A stretch of DNA of 37,429 bases from Alphaproteobacteria bacterium (GCA_018819265.1 JAHJQI010000153.1:1-37429); one strand, 5' to 3'; positions 15,698-23,775 are shown, numbered from the stretch's first letter. Program-made: numbers and translations. Notes: a model not told the origin generated them from the letters alone.

Positions 15698-16869
15698 TTC
15701 GCACCCGCAAGCGTCTGCATCTGCACCGCTGTGACGCCGGCCCTGAGGTCGGGGAAGGTCAGGCTCCAGGCGGGAGTCTCATTGACGAGTGCCGTCACCG
15801 GCTTGATCGACCGGTGCTCTCCGACGACCTCGCTGCCCGTTTCGAGCAGCCGGCTCAATGCTTCCTCCGGCCCGATGCGGGCGATCGAGGCTGCCCGCGA
15901 TGCCGGGTCGAAGGTTGGAAAGACGAGGGCGCCGACGGGCACCGCGCCGTTGCCCGCCGCTTCAGCCGGTGCCGGGTCGACGTAGCGGACCACGCGATCG
16001 CCGACGTGATGCACGCGGCAGGCTTGCAGCCGGGGGAACTGCCCCGCGAGGACGTTCCAGCTCCCCTGCTTGACACTTGCGGCGAGGGGGAAACGCGAGA
16101 CGGCGCGTCCGTTCCGGTGCAGAGGGGTTAGATCGTCTGCGAGATAGGTGGCGCCGGTTGCGATCAGGGCCATCATCAAGGTCGTCTTGCCGGAGCCTGT
16201 GGCGCCAGCGAGGATCACCGCGCGGCCCGCGATCGAAACGGTGGACGCATGCAATAGCGCGGCGACCTCGTCGGACGGCAGCATGGCCATCAACAGGGCC
16301 TGGAGGCAGATCCGGCGCACGTTGGCCCTGTCGAGCCCCGTGGCAATGGCTACTCCGTCCCGCCAGACTGCGAAGCTGCCGGCCTGCCCCGGCACGACGA
16401 TTTGGATCCAGGGCGCACAATCGCGGGCTGCCTGTAGCGGCTGCAAGGCTGCGGCCAACAAGCCGGAGAGTTCTTCATCCTCGCATTCGAGACGAACAGC
16501 CGGCCCGCCGTCGAGCCGATAGACCGCGCAAAGCCCTTGGTTCTGCGGCGCGCGCAACACCGACGGGACGCTGGGTGCGGCAGCGCGCGGCTGCGGGCCA
16601 TCGAGAAAGCCCTCCGAACGCAGCTGCGCCAGTAGCGTGTCGACGTGGGAGGGGTCGCGGCCGATAGCAGGGTCAGCATCGTGCGGGCCGAACTGTGGCT
16701 TGAAAGCCAGCGTATCGACATCGTCGATGCAAGCCAGAAGCACCTTCGCCGCGCTCTCGTTGAGGAGTGCGAGGGCTTTGTTGTCGCGCCGGAACAGGCA
16801 GAAATTGTTACCGACGTTGACAAGCTCGGTTGACGAAACGGAACCGAATGAAGTTGCTAGCCGTGTCAT
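15694..16869 (-). CDS. HprK-related kinase with N-terminal PqqD/RRE-like domain
   Basis: A 391-residue protein. The start at 16869 shares one base with the stop of the upstream peptide gene (TGATG), and a further in-frame start at 16911 was rejected. Residues about 15-92 look like PqqD, with CLFRRDNKALALLNESAAKV and a closing HVDTLLAQLRSEGFLDG. PqqD folds are the peptide-recognition elements of RiPP enzymes. The C-terminal part is HPr-kinase-like: LLHAST (His207), Walker A GATGSGKT at 222-229, and YLADDLTPL with Asp245/Asp246. It should thus be a P-loop kinase that phosphorylates Ser or a related group on a peptide or protein bound through its N-terminus. It resembles the 'HprK-related kinase A' group. 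No HPr protein is encoded nearby. Confidence 0.85.
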   Translation of the reverse strand: MTRLATSFGSVSSTELVNVGNNFCLFRRDNKALALLNESAAKVLLACIDDVDTLAFKPQFGPHDADPAIGRDPSHVDTLLAQLRSEGFLDGPQPRAAAPSVPSVLRAPQNQGLCAVYRLDGGPAVRLECEDEELSGLLAAALQPLQAARDCAPWIQIVVPGQAGSFAVWRDGVAIATGLDRANVRRICLQALLMAMLPSDEVAALLHASTVSIAGRAVILAGATGSGKTTLMMALIATGATYLADDLTPLHRNGRAVSRFPLAASVKQGSWNVLAGQFPRLQACRVHHVGDRVVRYVDPAPAEAAGNGAVPVGALVFPTFDPASRAASIARIGPEEALSRLLETGSEVVGEHRSIKPVTALVNETPAWSLTFPDLRAGVTAVQMQTLAGAK

Positions 16870-17102
16870 CAGCAGCCCGAGTGGCCCGCGCGTTTCAAAC
16901 CCAGTTGCCATGCGGGATTACCGCAATCCGGCGTCGCCTGGCTTTTGCCGCTCGTCAGCACGAGCATGGCGGGCGCGAGGCTTGCCGCATACACGCCCAT
17001 CTTGAGCATGGCAGCGCGCCGGGCCGCATCGGGCTCATCGTTCGTCTCCGGGGCCGAGCCGTCGAGGCGCGGCAGGTCGTCGTCCTTGTCAGACTTGCTC
17101 AT
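16869..17102 (-). CDS. Short Tat-signal-like peptide, candidate substrate of the kinase operon
   Basis: A 77-residue protein of unknown family. The ATG at 17102 is preceded by GGATGCGGAT; an ATG four codons earlier (17114) has no ribosome site. The first ~25 residues are acidic and polar. Then comes a twin-arginine-like signal, ARRAAMLKMGVYAA, a hydrophobic stretch to LVLTSGK, and a possible cleavage site SQA/TP. This leaves a mature peptide of about 21 residues with two cysteines, ending in HSGC. The stop overlaps the kinase start by one base. Position, size and coupling make it the likely substrate or precursor handled by the RRE-kinase and nucleotidyltransferase (inference). It could instead be a small membrane-anchored or secreted accessory. 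Confidence 0.7.
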   Translation of the reverse strand: MSKSDKDDDLPRLDGSAPETNDEPDAARRAAMLKMGVYAASLAPAMLVLTSGKSQATPDCGNPAWQLGLKRAGHSGC

Positions 17103-17132
17103 ATCCGCATCCATCAGATTGATTGTGAAACG

Positions 17133-17209
17133 CTAGTGTTCCGGTTCTGACATTTGCTTCCCATTGCGGCCTAGTTCCGAGCAAATCTCAGAACCATAAG
17201 GAACACCAG
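17133..17209. repeat. CTAGTG palindromic element upstream of the peptide operon
   Basis: A 77-bp inverted repeat. CTAGTGTTCC pairs with GGAACACCAG, and GGTTCTGACATTTGCT pairs with AGCAAATCTCAGAACC (one mismatch). It lies about 30 bp upstream of the peptide start, so it occupies or borders the operon promoter. Confidence 0.8.
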
Positions 17210-17222
17210 CAACTCCATGAGT

Positions 17223-17301
17223 CTAGTGTAGCTTTTGCACCTGAAGTTTGGTTTCGAGTCCAGCCGCAAGCGGGTACCAAACGTCAGGTGCGCTACACTA
17301 G
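17223..17301. repeat. CTAGTG...CACTAG palindromic element (second of pair)
   Basis: A 79-bp inverted repeat. CTAGTGTAGC pairs with GCTACACTAG, and GCACCTGAAGTTTGG pairs with CCAAACGTCAGGTGC. It is 13 bp from the element at 17133-17209, the same paired arrangement seen at 2223-2390. The rest of the gap up to 17455 shows no gene. Confidence 0.8.
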
Positions 17302-17455
17302 CGAAAAAAGCTGAACAACTGTTAAACGGTTGTCTGAAAAGGCCGGTCCCGTGCGGCGGGGGGAGCCAGGCATTTCTGTGGTTGCGCGGCAAAATGTGGT
17401 GCTAAATGGAACCTGCCATGGGTTCCGTTGACCTCATGGAATTATGATCGTGCCG

Positions 17456-17977
17456 TCAGGGCTGCTTCAGGTTGCCGGCGATCAGCAGCGGCGACCTGCC
17501 AAGGCTGAGGAGCCCTTGGTCATTGAGCCGCAACGGCGAGCGGGTGGCGCTGTCGCGCTCGGCCCTCAGTTCGTCTTCGAGAAACTGCAACTCCTGTCCG
17601 GCCGCGTTCAACTGGGAAATCACTTCTTCGGTCGGCTGGTGGCGGACGGCGACCAGGGCCCACAGGATGACGGCGCGCGTTCCCGACTTGCAATGGGCGA
17701 AAATCGGCGCCGGCAGCTCGATCAAAGCCCGCTCGAAGCGATCGATGGCATCGGTTTCGAAGATCGCATGGCTTTCCGTCGGTGCATGGATGTAGCCGAG
17801 GCCCGCGGCAGCCGCCTGACCGGCGGCCTCTTCAGACCGGAGGAAGTGACCGTCTTCGGTGTCCGGGCGTGCGTTGATGACAGAGCGGAACCCAGCCTCG
17901 GCGAGGCGCACCATATCGTCCGCTGCGATCTGCGGACCGATGGCGAATTGCGCCGTGAGAAAATTGGGCTTGAACAC
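17456..17977 (-). CDS. DUF442 / TIGR01244-type phosphatase-like protein
   Basis: A 173-residue cytosolic protein of the beta-lactamase-hydrolase-like (DUF442) family, related to dual-specificity phosphatases. The active-site loop HCKSGTR (Cys96 to Arg101) matches Cx(4-5)R. The earlier VINARPD and HAPTESH segments fit the fold. In other bacteria this domain is often fused to a sulfur dioxygenase or encoded beside sulfide-oxidation genes; here it stands alone. The start is a GTG at 17977 preceded by GAGGCGGCAGCGGC. The C-terminal ~50 residues are polar and low in conserved features. It is divergent from the Lrp-type regulator at 18115, so that regulator could control it. The substrate is unknown. 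Confidence 0.85.
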   Translation of the reverse strand: MFKPNFLTAQFAIGPQIAADDMVRLAEAGFRSVINARPDTEDGHFLRSEEAAGQAAAAGLGYIHAPTESHAIFETDAIDRFERALIELPAPIFAHCKSGTRAVILWALVAVRHQPTEEVISQLNAAGQELQFLEDELRAERDSATRSPLRLNDQGLLSLGRSPLLIAGNLKQP

Positions 17978-18114
17978 GCCGCTGCCGCCTCATTGACCGC
18001 GCGGATCATGCCCTGCGTGATGGCAGACCCGGATTTCTTGCATTGTTTTCGACGATCTCCGACTATACTTTTGCGTTCCGTCTTCGAGAACAGTCAAGAC
18101 GATGGGAGGGCAAG

Positions 18115-18579
18115 GTGCTAGACCGCGCGGACGCAGAAATTCTCAGATTGCTCCAGCCGGACGCAACGGTGCCGATTGGCGAAGTTGCCAAGCGTACCGG
18201 CCTCACCGAGCAGGAGTGCCAGAACCGCATCAGCAAGCTCGAAGCCGACGGCGTCATCAAAGCGCGCGTCACCCTGCTCGATCCGCGGAAGGCTGGTACG
18301 GGTGTCACGGTATTCGTGGCCATCACCCTTCTGGAGCACAGCCAGGAATGGCTCGATCGTTTTCACAGCGCTGTCCAGGAATTTCCCGAAGTTGTGGAGT
18401 TCTACCGGATGAGCGGCGCGGTCGACTACCTTCTGCGCGTTGCCGTGGCCGACATCGACGGCTATGACGCGTTCTACAAGAAGCTCATCGCAATCACCAA
18501 GGTCAAGGACATCAGTTCGACATTTGCGATGGAGCAGATCAAGTTCACAACCGTACTTCCGCTCCACGCCAGCAACTAA
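18115..18579 (+). CDS. Lrp/AsnC-family transcriptional regulator
   Basis: A 154-residue DNA-binding regulator. The GTG at 18115 was chosen because GGGAGG lies 5 nt upstream and the Lrp family begins at LDRADAEILRLLQ. The frame upstream to 18043 is unrelated. The helix-turn-helix covers about residues 5-55 (IGEVAKRTGLTEQECQNRISKLEADGVI). The ligand-binding AsnC/RAM domain covers about 65-145, with VVEFYRMSGAVDYLLRV, the usual effector-loop region. It probably responds to an amino acid. It is divergent from the DUF442 gene and ends 6 bp before the stop of the convergent mgtE gene. Confidence 0.93.
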   Translation: MLDRADAEILRLLQPDATVPIGEVAKRTGLTEQECQNRISKLEADGVIKARVTLLDPRKAGTGVTVFVAITLLEHSQEWLDRFHSAVQEFPEVVEFYRMSGAVDYLLRVAVADIDGYDAFYKKLIAITKVKDISSTFAMEQIKFTTVLPLHASN

Positions 18580-18585
18580 CGCATT

Positions 18586-19995
18586 TTACAACAGCCAGAT
18601 CGACGCCAGCCCCAGAAACGCAAAGAAGCCGATGACGTCGGTGGCCGTGGTGATGAGGACGCCCGACGCTGGAGCCGGGTCGATGTCATAGTAGTCGAGC
18701 AGGATCGGCACGAGGATGCCGGCGACGGCGGCGACCAGCAGATTGACCACCATCGCCGCGGCGATGACGAGGGCCAGCGGACCAGAACCGAACCAATAAT
18801 AGGCGACAGCCGCGCTGATCACCGAGAGAATCAAGCCGTTGGCGAGGCCGACGATGGTTTCACGCGTGATGACCCGCTGGGCGTTGAGGCGGGAGAGCTT
18901 GTTCATGGCAAGCGCGCGCACCGTCACCGTCATGGTCTGGGTGGCGGCATTGCCGCCCATCGAAGCGACGATCGGCATGAGGACGGCGAGCGCGACCATC
19001 TGCTCGATGGTCGCGTCGAACTGCTGGATGACGAGAGAGGCGAGGATCGCGGTCCCAAGGTTGATCACCAGCCATGGCACGCGCGAGCGCACGGTCCAAT
19101 AGACGCTGTCGGTCAGCGTTTCGTCGCCAACGCCGCCGAGAGCCAGCATATCCTCCTCGGCCTCGTCCTGAATGACGTCGACGACGTCGTCGACGGTGAT
19201 GACGCCGACCAGGCGATCGTTTTCATCGACAACCGGTGCGGTCATCAGGTCGTACTTGCGGAACTGGCGGGCGACGTCCTCCTGGTCCTCAGTGGCTTGG
19301 ATCTGATAGCGGTCGGGGTTCATGATTTCGCTGACGGGCACTTCGCGCTTGGTGCGCAGGAGGCGGGACAGCTGCACCGCGCCCATCACCTTGAAACCGG
19401 GGTCGACAACAAAGATTTCTGAAAACGTATCGGGCAACTCGTCACTCTCGCGCATGTAGTCGATGACGCGGCCGACGGTCCAGAAGGGTGCGACGGCGAC
19501 ATATTCCGACTGCATGATGCGGCCGGCGGTGTCTTCCTCGTATTCGAAGTTGCGCTCGAGGGCGGCGCGATCCTCAAACGAGATCTGCTCGTAGATCTCC
19601 TGGCGGTCGCTTTCCTCGAGGTTCTCGATGAGATAGGCGGCATCATCGGTGTCGAGTTCGGTGACGGCCTTGGCCAGAAGTTCGTTGGGAAGCTCTTCGG
19701 AGAGGTCATCGCGCACTGTCTCGTCAAGTTCGGAGAAAACCTCGTAGTCGAAGTCGTCACCGAGAATGTTGATGAGGCTGACGCGGTCTTCGCGGTCGAG
19801 AAACTCGATGGCTTCGGCGAGATCGGGGGCGCGCAGGTCGGCTGTCAGGGACCTGATCGTTTCCCGGTCGCCGGATTCGATCGCGGCTGAAATGGCGCCG
19901 ACAAGCTCGCTGACGACTTCGCCGTGCTCCTTTTCGACGGCGTCGTCGGCGCCGTCCGTCTTTTCGGCGACAGCCTCTTCTGCGTTGGGATCCAT
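18586..19995 (-). CDS. mgtE: Magnesium transporter MgtE
   Basis: A 469-residue Mg2+-selective channel of the inner membrane. The ATG at 19995 (MDPNAEEAV) was chosen over a TTG at 20028. Residues about 30-150 form the acidic MgtE_N superhelix. Two CBS domains follow (about 155-275, with TAPVVDENDRLVGVITVDDVVDVI), and the pore domain occupies about 305-469 with five helices. Signature motifs are PIVASMGGNAATQT and the Mg2+-binding DPAPASGVLITTATDV near the end. The cytosolic domains sense Mg2+ and close the channel when it is high. No M-box riboswitch could be recognised upstream. It is monocistronic and convergent with the Lrp regulator. Confidence 0.95.
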   Translation of the reverse strand: MDPNAEEAVAEKTDGADDAVEKEHGEVVSELVGAISAAIESGDRETIRSLTADLRAPDLAEAIEFLDREDRVSLINILGDDFDYEVFSELDETVRDDLSEELPNELLAKAVTELDTDDAAYLIENLEESDRQEIYEQISFEDRAALERNFEYEEDTAGRIMQSEYVAVAPFWTVGRVIDYMRESDELPDTFSEIFVVDPGFKVMGAVQLSRLLRTKREVPVSEIMNPDRYQIQATEDQEDVARQFRKYDLMTAPVVDENDRLVGVITVDDVVDVIQDEAEEDMLALGGVGDETLTDSVYWTVRSRVPWLVINLGTAILASLVIQQFDATIEQMVALAVLMPIVASMGGNAATQTMTVTVRALAMNKLSRLNAQRVITRETIVGLANGLILSVISAAVAYYWFGSGPLALVIAAAMVVNLLVAAVAGILVPILLDYYDIDPAPASGVLITTATDVIGFFAFLGLASIWLL

Positions 19996-20235
19996 GTGCT
20001 GCCAGCCTTTCATTCGTTCGGCCGCCAACTTGTGCGGCGCTGCAGCATATTCTGCTGACGCTCGTCAATAAATCGAGCGTTGCGTTACCATATTTCTGAG
20101 GCAGCGGCGCACCAGGCACGCTGGAAAGTTTGGACCAGTGTCCTGAAAAGCTGTGTTTCGTTCAGATTTCGTTCGTAAAGTGCGCAATAGGACTTATGAG
20201 CGAGGGGCGAACGGCTCGGTTTAGAGGACGGGGGA

Positions 20236-21363
20236 ATGATGCGGGTTGTAGGAACCTTCCTGGTTGCGACGCTGATGACTGCTGGCTTGGTAGCGGCCGG
20301 TGCCGGCGTGGCGCGCGCGGACAGCGTCAAACCCTCATGCTCGGACCGAAATGGCATTCTTGGCGTGTCGCGAGTCGTGGAAATCGACACCGCCGGCGGA
20401 CGCCGTTTCGGCAACATGCAGTATAAGGACATCGATTTCCTGAAGCCCGGGGAAATCGTGCTGACGTTCGACGACGGGCCGTTGCGGGGCAAATCCACGG
20501 CCGTACTGAACGCGCTCGAAGCGCACTGCACGAAGGCGACGTTCTTCATGGTCGGGCGCATGGCACTCGTCGACCCGGCGATGGTCCGCGAAATCGACAG
20601 GCGCGGCCACACGGTCGGGACACATAGCTGGTCGCACAAGATGCAGGGCAGCCTAAGCCAAGCCAGTGGCGAGCAGGAAATCGAACTTGGCGTCAGCGCC
20701 GTCTCGCTGGCTCTCGGCAAGCCCGTTGCGCCGTTCTTCCGGTTTCCCTACCTGAGCGATCCGGCACGCATGCAGGCACACCTGAACGACCGCGACCACG
20801 GCATCTTCTCGATCGATGTCGATTCGCTCGACTTCCGCACGCGCTCCGGATCGACCATGATGAACCGCGTGTTGAGCGGCCTCAAGCAGCAAGGCAAGGG
20901 CATCATCTTGATGCACGACATCCAGCGTTCGACGGCGGCGGGCATTGCCGATCTGCTCGATGCGCTGGCCCGAGAGGGTTACAAGGTCGTTCACCTGGTG
21001 TCGAAGCGGCCGGCGAAGACCTTGAAAGCCTATGACGACATGGCCGAGAAAGAGGCCGACCGGCGCAAGAAGTACGCCGATAACCGGCCACTGGCCGACC
21101 GTTCCATCGTCTGGCCAGTGTCGTCGGCGAGCGATTTACCAGCTGTCGTGCCACTGACAATTGAACCGCGCGGGCTGTTCAAGGGACCATTGCCGGAGCG
21201 CTCGGGGCTGATCCGGACTTCAGGCGAAAATCTACAGCAGTCTGTTTCGGACCCGGACGATCGGCGGGCCGATGCTTCCGAGCGGCCTCAAGCCACCACT
21301 AGGCCGGCAACACTCAAAGGGCCCGTCGACGAGGATTGGCGCAAGGAAGTCTTCAAGAACTAA
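20236..21363 (+). CDS. Exported polysaccharide deacetylase (NodB fold)
   Basis: A 375-residue exported carbohydrate esterase 4 enzyme, expected to remove N-acetyl groups from chitin-, peptidoglycan- or exopolysaccharide-type substrates. The start follows GAGGACGGGGGA, and the signal peptide ends VARADS near residue 30. All NodB motifs are present: LTFDDGP (motif 1), GTHSWSH with the metal histidines (motif 2), RFPY (motif 3), SIDVDSLDF (motif 4) and LMHDI (motif 5). The C-terminal ~110 residues are low-complexity and charged, without a recognised domain. It is followed by a paralogue at 21632 with matching layout, so the two arose by duplication. The natural substrate cannot be told from sequence. 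Confidence 0.92.
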   Translation: MMRVVGTFLVATLMTAGLVAAGAGVARADSVKPSCSDRNGILGVSRVVEIDTAGGRRFGNMQYKDIDFLKPGEIVLTFDDGPLRGKSTAVLNALEAHCTKATFFMVGRMALVDPAMVREIDRRGHTVGTHSWSHKMQGSLSQASGEQEIELGVSAVSLALGKPVAPFFRFPYLSDPARMQAHLNDRDHGIFSIDVDSLDFRTRSGSTMMNRVLSGLKQQGKGIILMHDIQRSTAAGIADLLDALAREGYKVVHLVSKRPAKTLKAYDDMAEKEADRRKKYADNRPLADRSIVWPVSSASDLPAVVPLTIEPRGLFKGPLPERSGLIRTSGENLQQSVSDPDDRRADASERPQATTRPATLKGPVDEDWRKEVFKN

Positions 21364-21631
21364 CCGTTTCTTGGATGAAGCGTGGCTCACAGGCGAAGTC
21401 ATTGGCTGTCCCAGGGCGCGACGCCGGGCGGCATGGCGCCGGGCCGCCAAAGGCTCTATAGTGATTTCCAGGCTGGTTCGCCCTAGTTGTTGCGTTGCGC
21501 CTTCAACCGGCCTTTTCATGGGTTTATCCGGTGCTCGTTTGCGTCGGCCCGGCTGACCGGCCGCAGCTTCGGGCCGCGCCGTTTGTTTAATGACAAGCGA
21601 TTTCAACGCACGGCAGCCAAACAGGAGTTGC

Positions 21632-22849
21632 ATGCGCACCGCACTAGTCACTGCCTTGGTCCTTGGAACCCTCGCAGGCTTGGCATCCAGCCCGGCCATG
21701 GCGGCAGAATGCGCGCTTGCGGAAGCGGCCGTCGGACTGGAGCGGGTGGTCGAGGTGGATGCCTCCGGCGGGCCGCTGTTCGGGGGTTTGACGCACCAGC
21801 AGAATGAGCCGACATTCCTTCGCGACAAAGAGGTCGTCCTGACCTTCGACGACGGACCGAGCCCATGGGTGACGCCGAAAATTCTCGATACGCTGGAAAG
21901 TCACTGCACGAAGGCGACGTTCTTCTCCGTCGGCAGGATGGCGGTGTCCTACCCGGATGTTGTGCGGGACGTGCTTGCCCGCGGTCATACGGTCGGCGGC
22001 CATACCTGGTCGCACCCGCGGCAGCTGCCGAAGATGAAGCTCGATAGTGCCCAGGCCGAGATAGAGCGGGGCTTCGCCGCGCTCGAGGCAGCCACCGGCG
22101 GCGGCATCGCGCCGTTTTTCCGCTTCACCGGCCTCAACGATTCAGCGCCGCTGTTGAAATACCTGCAGACGCGCGGCATCGCGACGTTCACAGTCGACGT
22201 CGTCTCGGATGACAGCTTCATTGCCAGTCCCGGCGAACTGGCGCGCATCACCCTGCAGCGTCTCGAAAATCGCGGCGGCGGCATCTTGCTGTTCCACGAC
22301 ATAAAGCCCGCAACGGCCGAGGCCTTGCCGGCGATCCTCGACGGCTTGAAGGAGCGTGGCTACCGCGTCGTGCATCTGCGCTACCGGACACCTGTCGTTG
22401 CCGAAGCCGAACTCGTAAAAGGTTTCAAGGATCAGGTCGCCGAGAAACTTGCCAAGAGCCAGCGGACGCCACGGCTGATGCCGTTCTATGGAGCGATCTC
22501 CGAGTTGAGCGACGACCGCGCGGCGGCTCTGGCAGCGGCAGCGCCGCCGGTGACACGGATCGCGCCGGAGGCCCGCGACCGTACGAAGCGCCCGCCGGTC
22601 GTGTTGAAGACACCGGCAACGATACCGACCAATACGGGGGCAACAAAAACTGGACCAAAGCCGGTCTCGGCTCCCAAGGCGGCACCCGCGGAGAAGCCGA
22701 TCCAAGGCGCGCCGCAGCCGCCGAGCGGTGCGAATTTGCCTTGGAAAAGCAGTGCGTCGCGCGCGTATCGGGATGCAGCACCTGAGGCTGGCGGTTGGAG
22801 TTCGGCAGGTTCGGGAGCTGCGAGCGTCGACGGGCCCGGGGTTCGATGA
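21632..22849 (+). CDS. Exported polysaccharide deacetylase, paralogue with altered motif 3
   Basis: A 405-residue paralogue of the preceding gene. The ATG at 21632 follows AGGAG, and the frame start at 21590 lacks one. The signal peptide ends SPAMAAE near residue 26. The TFDDGPS and GGHTWSH motifs and LFHDI are conserved, so metal binding should remain. However, the RFPY catalytic-groove motif is replaced by RFTGLND, and motif 4 reads VDVVSDDS. Activity may be changed or lost. The C-terminal ~120 residues are Pro/Ala-rich. Its stop overlaps the start of a phosphopantetheinyl transferase gene by ATGA (22846-22849). The 268-bp gap before it shows no gene. Confidence 0.9.
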   Translation: MRTALVTALVLGTLAGLASSPAMAAECALAEAAVGLERVVEVDASGGPLFGGLTHQQNEPTFLRDKEVVLTFDDGPSPWVTPKILDTLESHCTKATFFSVGRMAVSYPDVVRDVLARGHTVGGHTWSHPRQLPKMKLDSAQAEIERGFAALEAATGGGIAPFFRFTGLNDSAPLLKYLQTRGIATFTVDVVSDDSFIASPGELARITLQRLENRGGGILLFHDIKPATAEALPAILDGLKERGYRVVHLRYRTPVVAEAELVKGFKDQVAEKLAKSQRTPRLMPFYGAISELSDDRAAALAAAAPPVTRIAPEARDRTKRPPVVLKTPATIPTNTGATKTGPKPVSAPKAAPAEKPIQGAPQPPSGANLPWKSSASRAYRDAAPEAGGWSSAGSGAASVDGPGVR

Positions 22850-23598
22850 ACCCGGGCCGCTCGGAGCCAGTTCGTTGTCACGGCGAGGGGCATTTGACCC
22901 ATGATATCGACCTGGTGCGCTTTTCGCTGACCGTCGGCGACGCTGAGCTGCAATTGCTTCAGTCCATTTTGTCCGAAGATGAAGCGGCGCGTGCCAGGCG
23001 GTTCCTGCAACAGGGGCATGGCGACAGGTTCGTTGCCGCCCGCGGCCGGTTGCGCCAGATCCTCGGCGGATATGCCGGCTGCGAGCCAGCAGCGGTGGCG
23101 TTCGACAGCGCCGCTCATGGGAAGCCTGCGCTGCGCACAGCTGCCGGCTCGAGAGAACCGGTACATTTCAATCTCACGCATAGCGGCGATGTGGCGGCGG
23201 TCGCCCTGTGCCGAAGCGCAGAAGTCGGCATCGATATAGAGCGTATCCGACCGGTGCGAGAGGGGCTGGCGCGGCGCTATTTCGCGGCCGAGGAGGTGGC
23301 CGGCCTGGACGCTTTGGAGGTGGCTCAGCGGCTGCCGGCATTTTTTCGCTGCTGGACGCGCAAGGAGGCTTTTCTCAAGGCAACCGGCGAGGGCATCCGG
23401 CGCGGGCTCGACAGCTTCGTCGTCACCGTTGGCGCGGACGAAGATCCAAGCATCGTGTCAATCGACGGCGACCGGGCTGCTGGCAAGGCTTACGTGCTTG
23501 CAGATTTCGATGCCGGCCCAGGTACGGCTGGCGCGGTGTGCGTGCATGCCGGGGCGGACCGCAATCGCGTGGCGTTCAAAGTGCGCGACTTTGGATAA
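22846..23598 (+). CDS. 4'-phosphopantetheinyl transferase (Sfp type)
   Basis: A 250-residue cytosolic enzyme that moves the phosphopantetheine arm of CoA to a serine of carrier proteins in PKS, NRPS or similar systems. The start at 22846 overlaps the deacetylase stop by 4 bp; the longer frame from 22795 lies inside the deacetylase gene. Motifs: FNLTHSGD at 108-115, GIDIERI at 128-134 (Mg-binding Asp130 and Glu132), and FFRCWTRKEAFLKATGEG around 167-183. This is the broad Sfp/Gsp architecture (pseudo-dimer, ~230-250 residues) rather than AcpS. No carrier protein, PKS or NRPS gene is in the window, so the target lies elsewhere. Confidence 0.93.
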   Translation: MNPGRSEPVRCHGEGHLTHDIDLVRFSLTVGDAELQLLQSILSEDEAARARRFLQQGHGDRFVAARGRLRQILGGYAGCEPAAVAFDSAAHGKPALRTAAGSREPVHFNLTHSGDVAAVALCRSAEVGIDIERIRPVREGLARRYFAAEEVAGLDALEVAQRLPAFFRCWTRKEAFLKATGEGIRRGLDSFVVTVGADEDPSIVSIDGDRAAGKAYVLADFDAGPGTAGAVCVHAGADRNRVAFKVRDFG

Positions 23599-23599
23599 T

Positions 23600-23775
23600 T
23601 CGTTTCGCATTAGGCGGAAACGATCTTGCTTTTTCGCTCACGGGCCTATCGGCCTATCGGCCGGGCCCTCCGCGGGGGCGGCGCTCTTTTTGGTCAACAC
23701 TCAGCAAGCTGTTGTTGAGCAGCCGGCCCACAGTCGTGGCCTTGAAGTGCATCCACCTAATACTGAACAGATCTA
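23600..23775. repeat. Dispersed ~175-bp repeat, copy 2
   Basis: It matches 239-421 in the same orientation (see copy 1). Copy 2 has a duplicated CGGCCTATCGGCC stretch and ends with the same CACCTAATACTGAACAGATC. It sits directly after the stop codon of the phosphopantetheinyl transferase gene, so both copies lie at gene 3' ends. Confidence 0.8.

Noticed and set aside
2699..16869. A lasso-peptide cluster built from the AsnB-like protein, HprK-like kinase and PF14907 protein
   Set aside because: The AsnB gene lies more than 9 kb from the kinase operon with unrelated genes between, has an intact glutaminase start, and no leader peptidase (B2) or lasso-type precursor is present.
18580..20235. 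M-box riboswitch for mgtE
   Set aside because: The 240 bp upstream of the mgtE start were inspected, but no M-box-like conserved core or long structured leader could be recognised by eye.
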